Position numbers and translations under genes: made by a program | Source of the DNA: Alcaligenaceae bacterium | GTDB lineage: Bacteria > Pseudomonadota > Gammaproteobacteria > Burkholderiales > Burkholderiaceae_B | Assembly (NCBI GenBank): GCA_012511095.1 | Contig: JAAZGT010000293.1 | Location: 1-8,026, forward strand | DNA: 8,026 nt | Reading direction: 5' to 3' | Shown: positions 1 through 6,156 of the stretch, piece by piece | Position numbering within the stretch: position 1 is the first letter of the stretch | How the letters are laid out: every line of letters starts with the position of its first letter | The notes under the pieces: generated by a model | Seen by the model: the letters and a program-made list of their open reading frames with translations, nothing else | The model's database searches: none | What the model was told of the DNA's origin: nothing

Positions 1-150
1 CAAGGCTGGGGTTATGCGGTATTTGGTAAGGTTGTTGAAGGTACTGAGGTAGTTGATGCTATCGAAAAAGTACAAACTGGCAACCGCGGCTACCACGGCG
101 ATGTACCAACTGAAGACGTTGTAATCGAAAGCGCAGAAATTGTTGAATAA
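1..150 (+). CDS. ppiB: Peptidyl-prolyl cis-trans isomerase (cyclophilin), C-terminal part
   Basis: This is the last 49 codons of a cyclophilin-type prolyl isomerase; the 5' end lies outside the window. The frame is open from base 1 and stops with TAA at 148-150. The visible protein begins QGWGYAVFGKVVEGTEVVDA and ends in an IESAEIVE-like tail. This matches the end of E. coli PpiB, which has GWGYCVF, a VVDGMDVVD stretch, DVPKEDVIIES and a short acidic tail. The Trp at visible residue 3 corresponds to the conserved cyclophilin Trp of the proline-binding pocket. The family catalyses cis-trans isomerisation of prolyl bonds during protein folding. The tail has no extension, which fits a small single-domain cytoplasmic enzyme, but a signal peptide could not be seen here, so a periplasmic PpiA-like form cannot be fully excluded. 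The stop codon lies inside the start region of lpxH, suggesting a shared transcript. Confidence 0.9.
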   Translation, partial: QGWGYAVFGKVVEGTEVVDAIEKVQTGNRGYHGDVPTEDVVIESAEIVE

Positions 151-913
151 GCTTTGCCTCACAGCGAATGTTTATTTAGCCTCAGATATTCATTTGGGGC
201 CTTCTATCCCTCACACTAATCAAGGTTTTTATCAGTTTTTAGAGCTTGCAGCCCAAAAAGCTGATCACTTGATTTTGGTGGGGGATATTTTTAATTATTG
301 GATTGGCGATGATATTGCCTTTCAACGCCCAGAGCCTTGGTTAGTCGAGGCTATCTCACAACTCCAAGCTTTTTCTAAGCAAAAGCCACTGTATTTAATT
401 CACGGAAATCGTGACTTTTTATTAGGTCATGAGTTTGCTGAGCGCATTGGGGCAACTTTATTACCGGCTCAAATTCTTTTAGAGGTTGAGGGTCAGCTAG
501 TCCACCTAAGCCACGGCGACGAGCTCTGTAGCAGTGATAAAGGCTATATGCTCTTTAGAGCGTGGACACGCCAAAACTGGCTACAAAAGCTATTTTTTAA
601 GCTACCTATAGGATGGCGTATTGGAGTGGCTAATAAAGCACGCAAGAAAAGTAAGGAAAAGCAAGCCGCGCCCTCTTATGACCACAGCAAGGGCGAGGTG
701 GTTGATAGCAGCATAAGTGCTATCTTCAAAAAACACCCCAATCTTAATGGGATTATTCATGGTCATACCCACAAGCCCAATATCCACCATCTAAACGTTG
801 ATGGTAAAGACTATTGGCGCGTGGTACTACCTGATTGGGAGCTCGATCAAGAGCCCCCACGTAGCGGTTACGCTATTTTAAATAAAGACGGCGTAGAGCT
901 TATTCGTTTATAA
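140..913 (+). CDS. lpxH: UDP-2,3-diacylglucosamine diphosphatase LpxH
   Basis: LpxH hydrolyses UDP-2,3-diacylglucosamine to lipid X and UMP at the cytoplasmic face of the inner membrane, the fourth step of lipid A synthesis. The 257-residue protein is a calcineurin-like metallophosphoesterase with all expected metal ligands: D16 and H18 (SDIHLG), D49 (GDIF), N90 (GNRD), H125 (SHGDE), H207 and H209 (HGHTH). E. coli LpxH is about 240 residues, so the length is normal. The start is unusual. An in-frame stop sits at 122-124, and between it and the first catalytic motif the only start-like codons are TTG at 140 and TTG at 143; there is no ATG or GTG. I use 140, with 143 equally possible. The start overlaps the end of ppiB by 11 bases and no strong Shine-Dalgarno is seen, so translation is probably coupled to ppiB. 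The 3' end overlaps uppP by 6 bases. Confidence 0.95.
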   Translation: MLNKLCLTANVYLASDIHLGPSIPHTNQGFYQFLELAAQKADHLILVGDIFNYWIGDDIAFQRPEPWLVEAISQLQAFSKQKPLYLIHGNRDFLLGHEFAERIGATLLPAQILLEVEGQLVHLSHGDELCSSDKGYMLFRAWTRQNWLQKLFFKLPIGWRIGVANKARKKSKEKQAAPSYDHSKGEVVDSSISAIFKKHPNLNGIIHGHTHKPNIHHLNVDGKDYWRVVLPDWELDQEPPRSGYAILNKDGVELIRL

Positions 914-1753
914 ATAACCCAGCGCCCATAAACCGACTACACAACCAAAAATAATTCGGTAAATAGCAAAAGGCTTATAGCTGTGTTTTGATACAAAACG
1001 TAAAATAGCACGTACTAATACTAGCGCACTTAAGAAAGCAAAAATAAAGCCAACCACAATGGCTGACAAGTTTTCATTGCTCAGTTGGTCACCGTATTTA
1101 TATAAACTCAATACCGTAGCGGCTAACATCGTTGGCATCGCTAAGAAAAATGAAAACTCAGTGGCTGCACGACGCGGAATGCCCGCAATCATACCTGAAA
1201 TAATGGTAGCACCAGAACGCGAAGTACCAGGCACCATCGCTAGGCACTGCGCAAAGCCTACAACTAAGGCTTGTTTCCAAGTAATGCTATCAAGGCCCTC
1301 ACCAGGAGGCGCATTTTCATCGACTATTTGATTAGCTTTACTCATTTGTGGGCGACTTTCAACCCAGAGCATAATGAATCCACCAAGAATCAAGCTAATC
1401 ACATAAACGATAAATTTGCCATCAAGAAGCTTAGCGACTTGATCAATAATCAATAGACCAATAACAGCTGCCGGTAAAAAAGCTAATAAGAGATTACGGA
1501 CAAACAAAACCTGCTTCATCTCCCACCGCAATAGACCGCTAATCACCTCGATAATATAGTGTCTATAAATCCAAATCACCGCCATAATCGAGCCAAATTG
1601 AATCACAATCTCGAAGACTTTCACATCACCGGAATTAAAATTAATCCAATCGCCCCAAATAATTAAATGTGCCGTACTCGAGATGGGTAAAAACTCACTC
1701 AAGCCCTCGACAATTCCGATAAAAGCGGCTTTTAAAAGATAAATAAAATCCAT
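908..1753 (-). CDS. uppP: Undecaprenyl-diphosphatase UppP (BacA)
   Basis: UppP is an integral inner-membrane phosphatase that converts undecaprenyl diphosphate to undecaprenyl phosphate, recycling the lipid carrier for peptidoglycan and other surface glycans; overproduction is known to give bacitracin resistance. The 281-residue protein is hydrophobic throughout with several membrane segments and matches the usual family length (about 273). The first signature, EGLSEFLPISSTAH at about 16-29, carries E16, E20, S26 and H29. The second, PGTSRSG at 175-181, carries R179. These correspond to the E17/E21/S27/H30 and R174 active-site residues of E. coli UppP. ATG at 1751-1753 is the natural start because the signature follows at the usual distance, but I see no clear Shine-Dalgarno before it. 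The gene lies about 100 bases beyond suhB on the same strand, with a terminator between, so it may have its own promoter or depend on readthrough. Its end is convergent with and overlaps lpxH. Confidence 0.96.
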   Translation of the reverse strand: MDFIYLLKAAFIGIVEGLSEFLPISSTAHLIIWGDWINFNSGDVKVFEIVIQFGSIMAVIWIYRHYIIEVISGLLRWEMKQVLFVRNLLLAFLPAAVIGLLIIDQVAKLLDGKFIVYVISLILGGFIMLWVESRPQMSKANQIVDENAPPGEGLDSITWKQALVVGFAQCLAMVPGTSRSGATIISGMIAGIPRRAATEFSFFLAMPTMLAATVLSLYKYGDQLSNENLSAIVVGFIFAFLSALVLVRAILRFVSKHSYKPFAIYRIIFGCVVGLWALGYL

Positions 1754-1786
1754 AATAAGGTACTGATTAAAATGCGCTTTGTAGAC

Positions 1787-1825
1787 TAAATAAAAAAGCT
1801 AAGACCCTAAGCGCAGGATCTTAGC
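1787..1825 (-). terminator. Rho-independent terminator of suhB
   Basis: On the minus strand, 26 bases past the suhB stop, the arms at 1815-1825 and 1798-1808 can pair over 11 positions with a single mismatch around a 6-base loop (1809-1814). The hairpin is followed in the minus direction by six T residues and then ATTT (1797 down to about 1788). The plus-strand side lacks a comparable T tract directly after the stem, so the element is directional. It sits upstream of uppP on the same strand and should limit readthrough from suhB into uppP. Confidence 0.85.
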
Positions 1826-1850
1826 AAAGAAAAAAGCAGATAAACCTAAT

Positions 1851-2612
1851 TTATTCCTTGGGATTTAGGGCATTAACTAGCTGAGCAAAAACCTTAGGAC
1901 TAGCAGCAAGCACATCACCTGTGCGCATCCAGTTTTGCTCACCCTGCAAGTCGCCAATCAAACCACCTGCTTCGAGTACAAGCAAACTACCAGCCGCTGT
2001 ATCCCAAGCATTTTGGCCTAAACCACAATAAGCATCAAGACGACCGCTGGCTAAATAAGCTAATTCAAGCACGGTACTACCAAGACGGCGAGAGCTATTG
2101 GTTTTACCAATCACGCTATTAACATACTCATGTCTTGGGTGTTTGTTGCTTGCGACACAAATAATGGCAGTATCTAAGCTATAGCATGGGCTCACACGAA
2201 TACGACGATCGTTTAAGAAAGCACCACCACCACGACTAGCAGTAAATAACTCATTACGCGTAGGATCGTAAATCACGGCTTGCTCAATCTGACCGTTAAC
2301 TGCTAATGCAATAGACACGGCATAATTAGGAAAACCATGAATGAAATTTTTGGTACCATCTAGAGGGTCAATAATCCAACGATGATCGGACTCACCTGTA
2401 ACACCTGTTTCCTCGCCCACAAAGGCATGATCAGGGTAAGCATCACTTAAGATTTGGATAATCTCTTCTTCGGCGATGCGATCAATATCAGTAACATAGT
2501 CGCCTGGCCCCTTGGTTGAGACCGAAACTCTGTCAAGATTTAAACTGGCACGATTGATAATTGCGCCGGCACGACGAGCTGCCTTAACGGCAGTATTAAG
2601 CATTGGGTGCAT
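1851..2612 (-). CDS. suhB: Inositol-1-monophosphatase family protein SuhB
   Basis: This belongs to the Mg-dependent, lithium-sensitive inositol monophosphatase family, which hydrolyses inositol phosphates and related sugar phosphates. In E. coli, SuhB is also a subunit of the rRNA antitermination complex with Nus factors. The 253-residue protein has the full metal site: E67 and E68 (GEETG), the IDPLDGT signature with D82 and D85, and the second signature with W203-D204 (AWDTAAGSLLVLEAGG region). K34 and the DYVTDID stretch at about 38-44 are also typical. Length is close to E. coli SuhB (267). The start at 2610-2612 gives MHPMLN, the same opening as in E. coli SuhB, so it is preferred over the Met three codons later. 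No good Shine-Dalgarno is visible. The gene is divergent from trmJ, the same pairing as in E. coli, and is followed by its own terminator. The antitermination role is inferred from homology only. Confidence 0.93.
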   Translation of the reverse strand: MHPMLNTAVKAARRAGAIINRASLNLDRVSVSTKGPGDYVTDIDRIAEEEIIQILSDAYPDHAFVGEETGVTGESDHRWIIDPLDGTKNFIHGFPNYAVSIALAVNGQIEQAVIYDPTRNELFTASRGGGAFLNDRRIRVSPCYSLDTAIICVASNKHPRHEYVNSVIGKTNSSRRLGSTVLELAYLASGRLDAYCGLGQNAWDTAAGSLLVLEAGGLIGDLQGEQNWMRTGDVLAASPKVFAQLVNALNPKE

Positions 2613-2644
2613 GATTTTTAGAGAACAAATTTAGTAAAAACCCT

Positions 2645-2650
2645 ATTTTA
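2645..2650 (-). promoter_or_regulatory. Possible -10 element of the suhB promoter
   Basis: Read on the minus strand, TAAAAT (5 of 6 to TATAAT) lies 32 bases before the suhB ATG and would give a leader of about 26 bases. The expected -35 position holds no good match, so this is a weak call in an AT-rich intergenic region. Confidence 0.35.
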
Positions 2651-2698
2651 AATGACTATGCACTTTTGAGCTACCAAAGCCACACTTTTCTAAGTAAT

Positions 2699-2707
2699 TG
2701 TTATAAA
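2699..2707 (+). promoter_or_regulatory. Possible extended -10 promoter of trmJ
   Basis: The sequence TGTTATAAA contains a TG dinucleotide one base before TATAAA (5 of 6 to TATAAT), the arrangement of an extended -10 element, which can work without a strong -35. Transcription would start near 2714, only about 3 bases before the proposed trmJ ATG at 2717. There is no Shine-Dalgarno before that ATG, so the transcript could be leaderless or nearly so. Confidence 0.4.
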
Positions 2708-2716
2708 AAACACAAT

Positions 2717-3499
2717 ATGAGCACAAACCCTATAAACAGAACCCACTTTATAATGACTAATCCAAGTCATCCAGGCAATGTAGGTGCAGCCGCGCGCGCC
2801 TTAAAAAATATGGGTTTCGAGCAACTTCGCCTAATCAAGCCACGTTTTGAGCATATTACTCAACATGAGGAAGCAATCGCTTTTGCTAGTGGTGCTCAAG
2901 ATGTTTTGGCAGCTAGTCGCGAATTTGAAACCTTTAGCGATGGTCTTGAAGGTGTCACCCTTAGCTTTGCTCTAACCGCAAGACCACGCGATATAGGCCC
3001 CAATTGTCTGAGCATACGTGAGGCTGCACAATTGACACAAAGGCATTTAGAAGAAAACCCTTCACACCAAGTGGCAGTGGTCTTTGGCACTGAGCGCACA
3101 GGCCTTAGCAACGAGCAAATCAGCCATTGTCACTATATTTGTTATATTCCTGCCAACCCAGAATATAGCTCCCTAAATGTAGCTCAAGCCATGCAATTAG
3201 CGGCTTGGGAAATGCGCTATGCCTTAATTGAGGACAATAAAAGCGCTGCGCAACAAAAAGGCAAAGCACTCGACTTTAGCCCCCCACCTCAAGATCCCTT
3301 AGCGCCACAAGAACAAGTTGAGGCGCTATTAACTCACTGGCAAGATGCTTTAGAAAGCATTGAGTTTATCGATCCCAAACGTCCAAAAAAGACCATGCTA
3401 AAAATGCGTCATTGGTTAATGCGCAGTCGCTTGACTCAAAATGAATGCGATATGATGCGTGGCGTTTGCACACAGATACTGAAAAACGTTAAAAAATAA
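2717..3499 (+). CDS. trmJ: tRNA (cytidine/uridine-32-2'-O)-methyltransferase TrmJ
   Basis: TrmJ is a SPOUT-class enzyme that uses S-adenosylmethionine to 2'-O-methylate C32 or U32 in the anticodon loop of tRNAs, acting as a cytoplasmic dimer. The 260-residue reading has the three knotted-fold motifs: NPSHPGNVGAAARA at about 15-28, VAVVFGTERTGLSNEQI at about 119-135, and the YIPANPEYSSLNVAQA stretch at about 143-158. A C-terminal helical extension of about 90 residues follows, as in E. coli TrmJ (246 residues). The frame is open upstream to a TTG at 2666, but those 17 codons look unlike the family, and ATG at 2717 places the first motif at its usual distance from the N terminus. No Shine-Dalgarno precedes 2717, so the start has some uncertainty. 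The gene is divergent from suhB and convergent with mscS. TrmJ rather than another SPOUT methylase is supported by the length and the PSHPGN/SSLN motifs. Confidence 0.93.
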   Translation: MSTNPINRTHFIMTNPSHPGNVGAAARALKNMGFEQLRLIKPRFEHITQHEEAIAFASGAQDVLAASREFETFSDGLEGVTLSFALTARPRDIGPNCLSIREAAQLTQRHLEENPSHQVAVVFGTERTGLSNEQISHCHYICYIPANPEYSSLNVAQAMQLAAWEMRYALIEDNKSAAQQKGKALDFSPPPQDPLAPQEQVEALLTHWQDALESIEFIDPKRPKKTMLKMRHWLMRSRLTQNECDMMRGVCTQILKNVKK

Positions 3500-3502
3500 A
3501 GA

Positions 3503-3533
3503 CTTAGGCCTCTGCACTAGGCAGAGGCCTGAG
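3503..3533. terminator. Hairpin terminator between convergent trmJ and mscS
   Basis: A perfect 10-bp GC-rich stem (3506-3515 with 3521-3530) closes on a 5-base loop and can be extended to 13 pairs with one G-U. It begins 4 bases after the trmJ stop and ends 3 bases from the mscS stop. On the minus strand the stem is followed after a few bases by a T-rich run (TTTATTTTTT, opposite the end of trmJ), so it is a credible terminator for mscS. On the plus strand only a mixed A/T stretch follows, so it is weaker for trmJ, though it may serve both genes. Confidence 0.8.
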
Positions 3534-3536
3534 ATA

Positions 3537-4373
3537 TTATTCGAGCTCATTGATGTTAGGGGATTTTTCTAGGCTTACATGCTCAACACGTGTGATAGGC
3601 AACTCAAAGCCTGAATTTTCTAGTGTTTTTCGCACTTCGAGCATGATCGTTGCTAACTCATCAAAATACACCGCTGATGGCAACCATGCCCTAAGGTTAA
3701 GCACTAAGCGATTTTCGTGATACTCATTAACATAAACACTATACGGCTTATCCTTAAGCACTTTATCATGACTTTCAAGCAAAGCGGTCAACAGCTTAAT
3801 TGCCTTTTCGGTATCTTCACCATATTGTAGAGCCACGGGTAAATCAACACGACGGTAGGGGTTACGACTAAAGTTAGTAATGGTGTTGTTCCACACATTG
3901 CTATTAGGAATGGTTAGCGTAATGCCATTGGTCTGCTGCAAACGCGTTAAAAACAAACCTATCTCCAGCACGGTCCCTTCATAACTACCACCAATACTCA
4001 CGTACTCACCTTGGCTCAAAGGACGTAAACTCAACAACATAATACCCGCCGCAATATTTTGCAGCGTACCTTGCAAGGCTAAACCAATTGCCACACCTGC
4101 CGCACCTAAGGCCGCAATTAGACTGGCAGTTTGCACTCCAAACTGAGACAACACCACCACCAAGGTCACAATACGTATAGCCCACTGCACAATAGCGCTT
4201 AGCATCGGCAAAGCCGTGGTGTCTAAATTACGTTTGCCACCATCAATACGACGAATCGCTTTGGCACATAGATTAGAAATTGTCCAACCTAAAATTAAAA
4301 CAACGATGGCTGTCACGAAATCAATAGCAAATTCGCTTAACATTGGCAAAAAACGAGTATATAACTCTTCCAT
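3537..4373 (-). CDS. mscS: Small-conductance mechanosensitive channel, MscS family
   Basis: MscS forms a heptameric inner-membrane channel that opens under membrane tension and releases solutes during hypo-osmotic shock. The 278-residue protein is close in length to E. coli MscS (286). TM1 is at about 14-36, TM2 at about 58-80 and the pore-lining TM3 at about 82-112, followed by the beta domain (RPLSQGEYV onward, IPNSNV, NFSRNPYRR) and the alpha/beta C-terminal domain. TM3 keeps the family's glycine/alanine packing pattern, the Q101-G102 hinge (Q112-G113 in E. coli) and G110 (G121). Aligned by eye, the gate ring residue L105 of E. coli is valine here (V94), while L109 is kept (L98). ATG at 4371-4373 has a good Shine-Dalgarno (AGGAG, 5 bases away). 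The gene is divergent from amn with an overlapping promoter region. It is the simple three-helix form, not a KefA-type long paralogue. Confidence 0.95.
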   Translation of the reverse strand: MEELYTRFLPMLSEFAIDFVTAIVVLILGWTISNLCAKAIRRIDGGKRNLDTTALPMLSAIVQWAIRIVTLVVVLSQFGVQTASLIAALGAAGVAIGLALQGTLQNIAAGIMLLSLRPLSQGEYVSIGGSYEGTVLEIGLFLTRLQQTNGITLTIPNSNVWNNTITNFSRNPYRRVDLPVALQYGEDTEKAIKLLTALLESHDKVLKDKPYSVYVNEYHENRLVLNLRAWLPSAVYFDELATIMLEVRKTLENSGFELPITRVEHVSLEKSPNINELE

Positions 4374-4394
4374 AAGAACTCCTATAAAACAGGC

Positions 4395-4423
4395 TTTAAA
4401 AAGACATTATTAGTAATTGTCAT
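4395..4423 (-). promoter_or_regulatory. Predicted sigma70 promoter of mscS
   Basis: Read on the minus strand, ATGACA (4423-4418; 5 of 6 to TTGACA) is separated by 17 bases from TTTAAA (4400-4395; 4 of 6 to TATAAT). Transcription would start near 4388, giving a leader of about 15 bases that contains the AGGAG ribosome site at 4379-4383. The -35 overlaps the -35 of the divergent amn promoter. Confidence 0.55.
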
Positions 4424-4445
4424 ATTGAAACTTTATACTTATAAC
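4417..4445 (+). promoter_or_regulatory. Predicted sigma70 promoter of amn
   Basis: TTGTCA at 4417-4422 (5 of 6 to TTGACA) lies 17 bases before TATAAC at 4440-4445 (5 of 6 to TATAAT). This is the best-matching promoter in the window. Transcription would start near 4452, giving a leader of about 30 bases with a modest Shine-Dalgarno (AGGT at 4472-4475). Five of the six -35 bases are also part of the mscS -35 on the other strand. Confidence 0.65.
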
Positions 4446-4482
4446 AGCGACAAAAGCAAATCATTAAAAATAGGTACTATTT

Positions 4483-5991
4483 ATGCCAAAGCAGATTAGA
4501 AATACGCTGACGCCACAAATCATCCCCTTTCAGAGCTTCGATAATGCGCAAGAAGCGTGGGCGCAATTAGTAGCAATCTATGAGCGTAATTGTGATTTTA
4601 TTCGAGAACACTTTGATAATTATACGGCCCAAACCTTAGCGTCTAACCAAGCCATTCGCGCTTATTACCCAGCAGTGCGGGTTCGTTTAACCCACCACCA
4701 AGACGTCGATCCCCGCCTATCCTATGGTTTTGTTGAGGGACCAGGGTTTCATGAAACAACAGTCACTCGACCTGATTTGTTTAAGCATTATTTAATAGAG
4801 CAAATGGAGCTCTTAATTAAAAACCATCAAATAGAGATTGAGGTTGGGGAATCTAACACCCCGATACCACTGCATTTTTGCTTTAATCAAAATGAGCCAA
4901 TCGATGAGGACCAAGGGGCTATCTTAACTGATGCGGTTGGTGCCAAATTATTAAACCACTTTGATGTGCCCAACTTAGCTCAAATGAATGACGCCATTGT
5001 TAATGGCACTTATGATTTCATTCTGGGTAAACCGATGCCCTTAGCGCCTTTTACTGCGCCACGCATCGACTACTCATTACAGCGCTTACAACACTATACA
5101 GGCACACGTCCGGAGCATTTCCAGCAATTTATTTTATTTACGAACTATCAGTTCTATGTTGAAGAGTTTTGTAACTATGCACGAGAGCAAATGCTCAACG
5201 TGGAAAACTCCTATAACGAACTGATTTTGCCGGGTAATATTAGTGTCGATTGTAATTTAACACCCGCAGACATTAAACAAGCAACAGCAGGCGTTAAGCA
5301 ACCACAAATGCCTGCTTATCACTTAAAACGTCCTGATGGCACTGGTATTAGTTTAGTTAATATTGGTGTTGGCCCAGCCAATGCAAAAAACATTACCGAC
5401 CACATCGCTGTATTGCGCCCTTCGGCTTGGATTATGGTCGGTCACTGCGCAGGTTTACGCAGCACCCAACGCCTTGGCGACTATGTACTGGCTCATGCCT
5501 ACATGCGTGAAGATAAAGTACTTGATGATGATTTACCGCTATTCGTTCCCCTACCTGCTCTTGCCGAAATTCAAGTAGCCCTAGAAGATGCGGTTGAGCA
5601 AATTTCGGGCCTAAAAGGCTATGAGCTGAAACGCATTATGCGTACCGGTACTGTCGCTAGTATTGATAATAGAAACTGGGAATTACGTTACGAAGAGGGT
5701 CCGGTGCAGCGTCTATCACAAGCTCGCGCAATTGCACTCGATATGGAGTCAGCCACTATCGCAGCTAATGGTTTTAGATTCCGCGTACCCTATGGGACCT
5801 TATTGTGCGTTTCCGACAAACCTTTGCATGGTGAATTAAAGTTACCTGGTATGGCCACTGAGTTCTATCGTGTGCAAGTAGGACAACACTTACAAATCGG
5901 TATACGCGCATTAGAAATTCTAAGAAGTATGCCTAAAGAACGTATTCACTCTAGAAAGCTCAGAAGCTTTATTGAGACGGCGTTTAAATAA
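4483..5991 (+). CDS. amn: AMP nucleosidase
   Basis: Amn hydrolyses AMP to adenine and ribose 5-phosphate, helping to set the adenylate pool; in E. coli it is a hexameric cytoplasmic enzyme activated by ATP and inhibited by phosphate. The 502-residue protein is slightly longer than E. coli Amn (484) and has both parts of the family: an N-terminal regulatory domain (about 1-180) with YYPAVRVRL and SYGFVEGPG stretches, and a C-terminal nucleoside-phosphorylase-like catalytic domain (about 285-480). The catalytic part has LVNIGVGPANAKNITDH at about 291-307, VGHCAGLRSTQRLGDYVLAHAY at about 319-340, RTGTVASIDNRNWELRY at about 387-403, the DMESATIAANG purine/ribose site at 420-430, and SDKPLHGELKLPG at 444-456. 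The ending HSRKLRSF is also seen in E. coli. ATG at 4483 is preceded by AGGT at 7 bases. The gene has its own promoter and strong terminator, so it is probably transcribed alone. Confidence 0.97.
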   Translation: MPKQIRNTLTPQIIPFQSFDNAQEAWAQLVAIYERNCDFIREHFDNYTAQTLASNQAIRAYYPAVRVRLTHHQDVDPRLSYGFVEGPGFHETTVTRPDLFKHYLIEQMELLIKNHQIEIEVGESNTPIPLHFCFNQNEPIDEDQGAILTDAVGAKLLNHFDVPNLAQMNDAIVNGTYDFILGKPMPLAPFTAPRIDYSLQRLQHYTGTRPEHFQQFILFTNYQFYVEEFCNYAREQMLNVENSYNELILPGNISVDCNLTPADIKQATAGVKQPQMPAYHLKRPDGTGISLVNIGVGPANAKNITDHIAVLRPSAWIMVGHCAGLRSTQRLGDYVLAHAYMREDKVLDDDLPLFVPLPALAEIQVALEDAVEQISGLKGYELKRIMRTGTVASIDNRNWELRYEEGPVQRLSQARAIALDMESATIAANGFRFRVPYGTLLCVSDKPLHGELKLPGMATEFYRVQVGQHLQIGIRALEILRSMPKERIHSRKLRSFIETAFK

Positions 5992-6013
5992 AACGGGGTA
6001 TAACCTTGTTGGT

Positions 6014-6050
6014 AAAGGGTGAACTCATCATATGGGTTCACCCTTTTTTT
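6014..6050 (+). terminator. Rho-independent terminator of amn
   Basis: A perfect 11-bp stem (6014-6024 with 6036-6046), whose core is GGGTGAAC paired with GTTCACCC, closes on an 11-base loop and runs into seven T residues (6044-6050), the first three of which can also pair in the stem. It begins 22 bases after the amn stop codon. The flanking A and T runs make it partly symmetric, but no minus-strand gene ends here, so it serves amn. Confidence 0.93.
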
Positions 6051-6053
6051 GTT

Positions 6054-6083
6054 TTGATTATTTCTAAAATAGAAATAGATAAT
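6054..6083 (+). promoter_or_regulatory. Possible promoter of the b561-yceI-pirin operon with a dyad in the spacer
   Basis: TTGATT at 6054-6059 (4 of 6 to TTGACA) lies 18 bases before GATAAT at 6078-6083 (5 of 6 to TATAAT). The spacer holds a perfect inverted repeat, TTTCTA-AAA-TAGAAA, at 6061-6075. Transcription would start near 6090 and give a leader of roughly 67 bases. A second, shorter dyad (TTCAT-N4-ATGAA, 6102-6115) falls in that leader. The stretch is very AT-rich, so chance matches are likely and the call is tentative; a TATATT at 6084-6089 is an alternative -10. I find no gene between 6051 and 6156. Confidence 0.35.
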
Positions 6084-6156
6084 TATATTATTAGCCATTT
6101 ATTCATATTAATGAAGTTGTTAAAGTAGAGACTATCAATACAAATAGGAGAATTAA

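Noticed and set aside
1059..1331. 90-codon open frame on the plus strand opposite uppP
   Set aside because: It lies wholly antisense to a well-conserved membrane phosphatase, has no ribosome site and no recognisable domain.
2666..2716. Upstream TTG extension of trmJ by 17 codons
   Set aside because: The extra residues do not resemble the TrmJ family and include the probable promoter; ATG at 2717 gives the normal N terminus.
5363..5578. Plus-strand open frame within amn in another frame
   Set aside because: It falls in the conserved catalytic domain of amn and has no ribosome site or recognisable product.
6071..6096. Fur-box-like AT-rich stretch before the b561 gene
   Set aside because: By hand it agrees with the 19-base Fur consensus at only 12 positions in very AT-rich DNA, which is not convincing.
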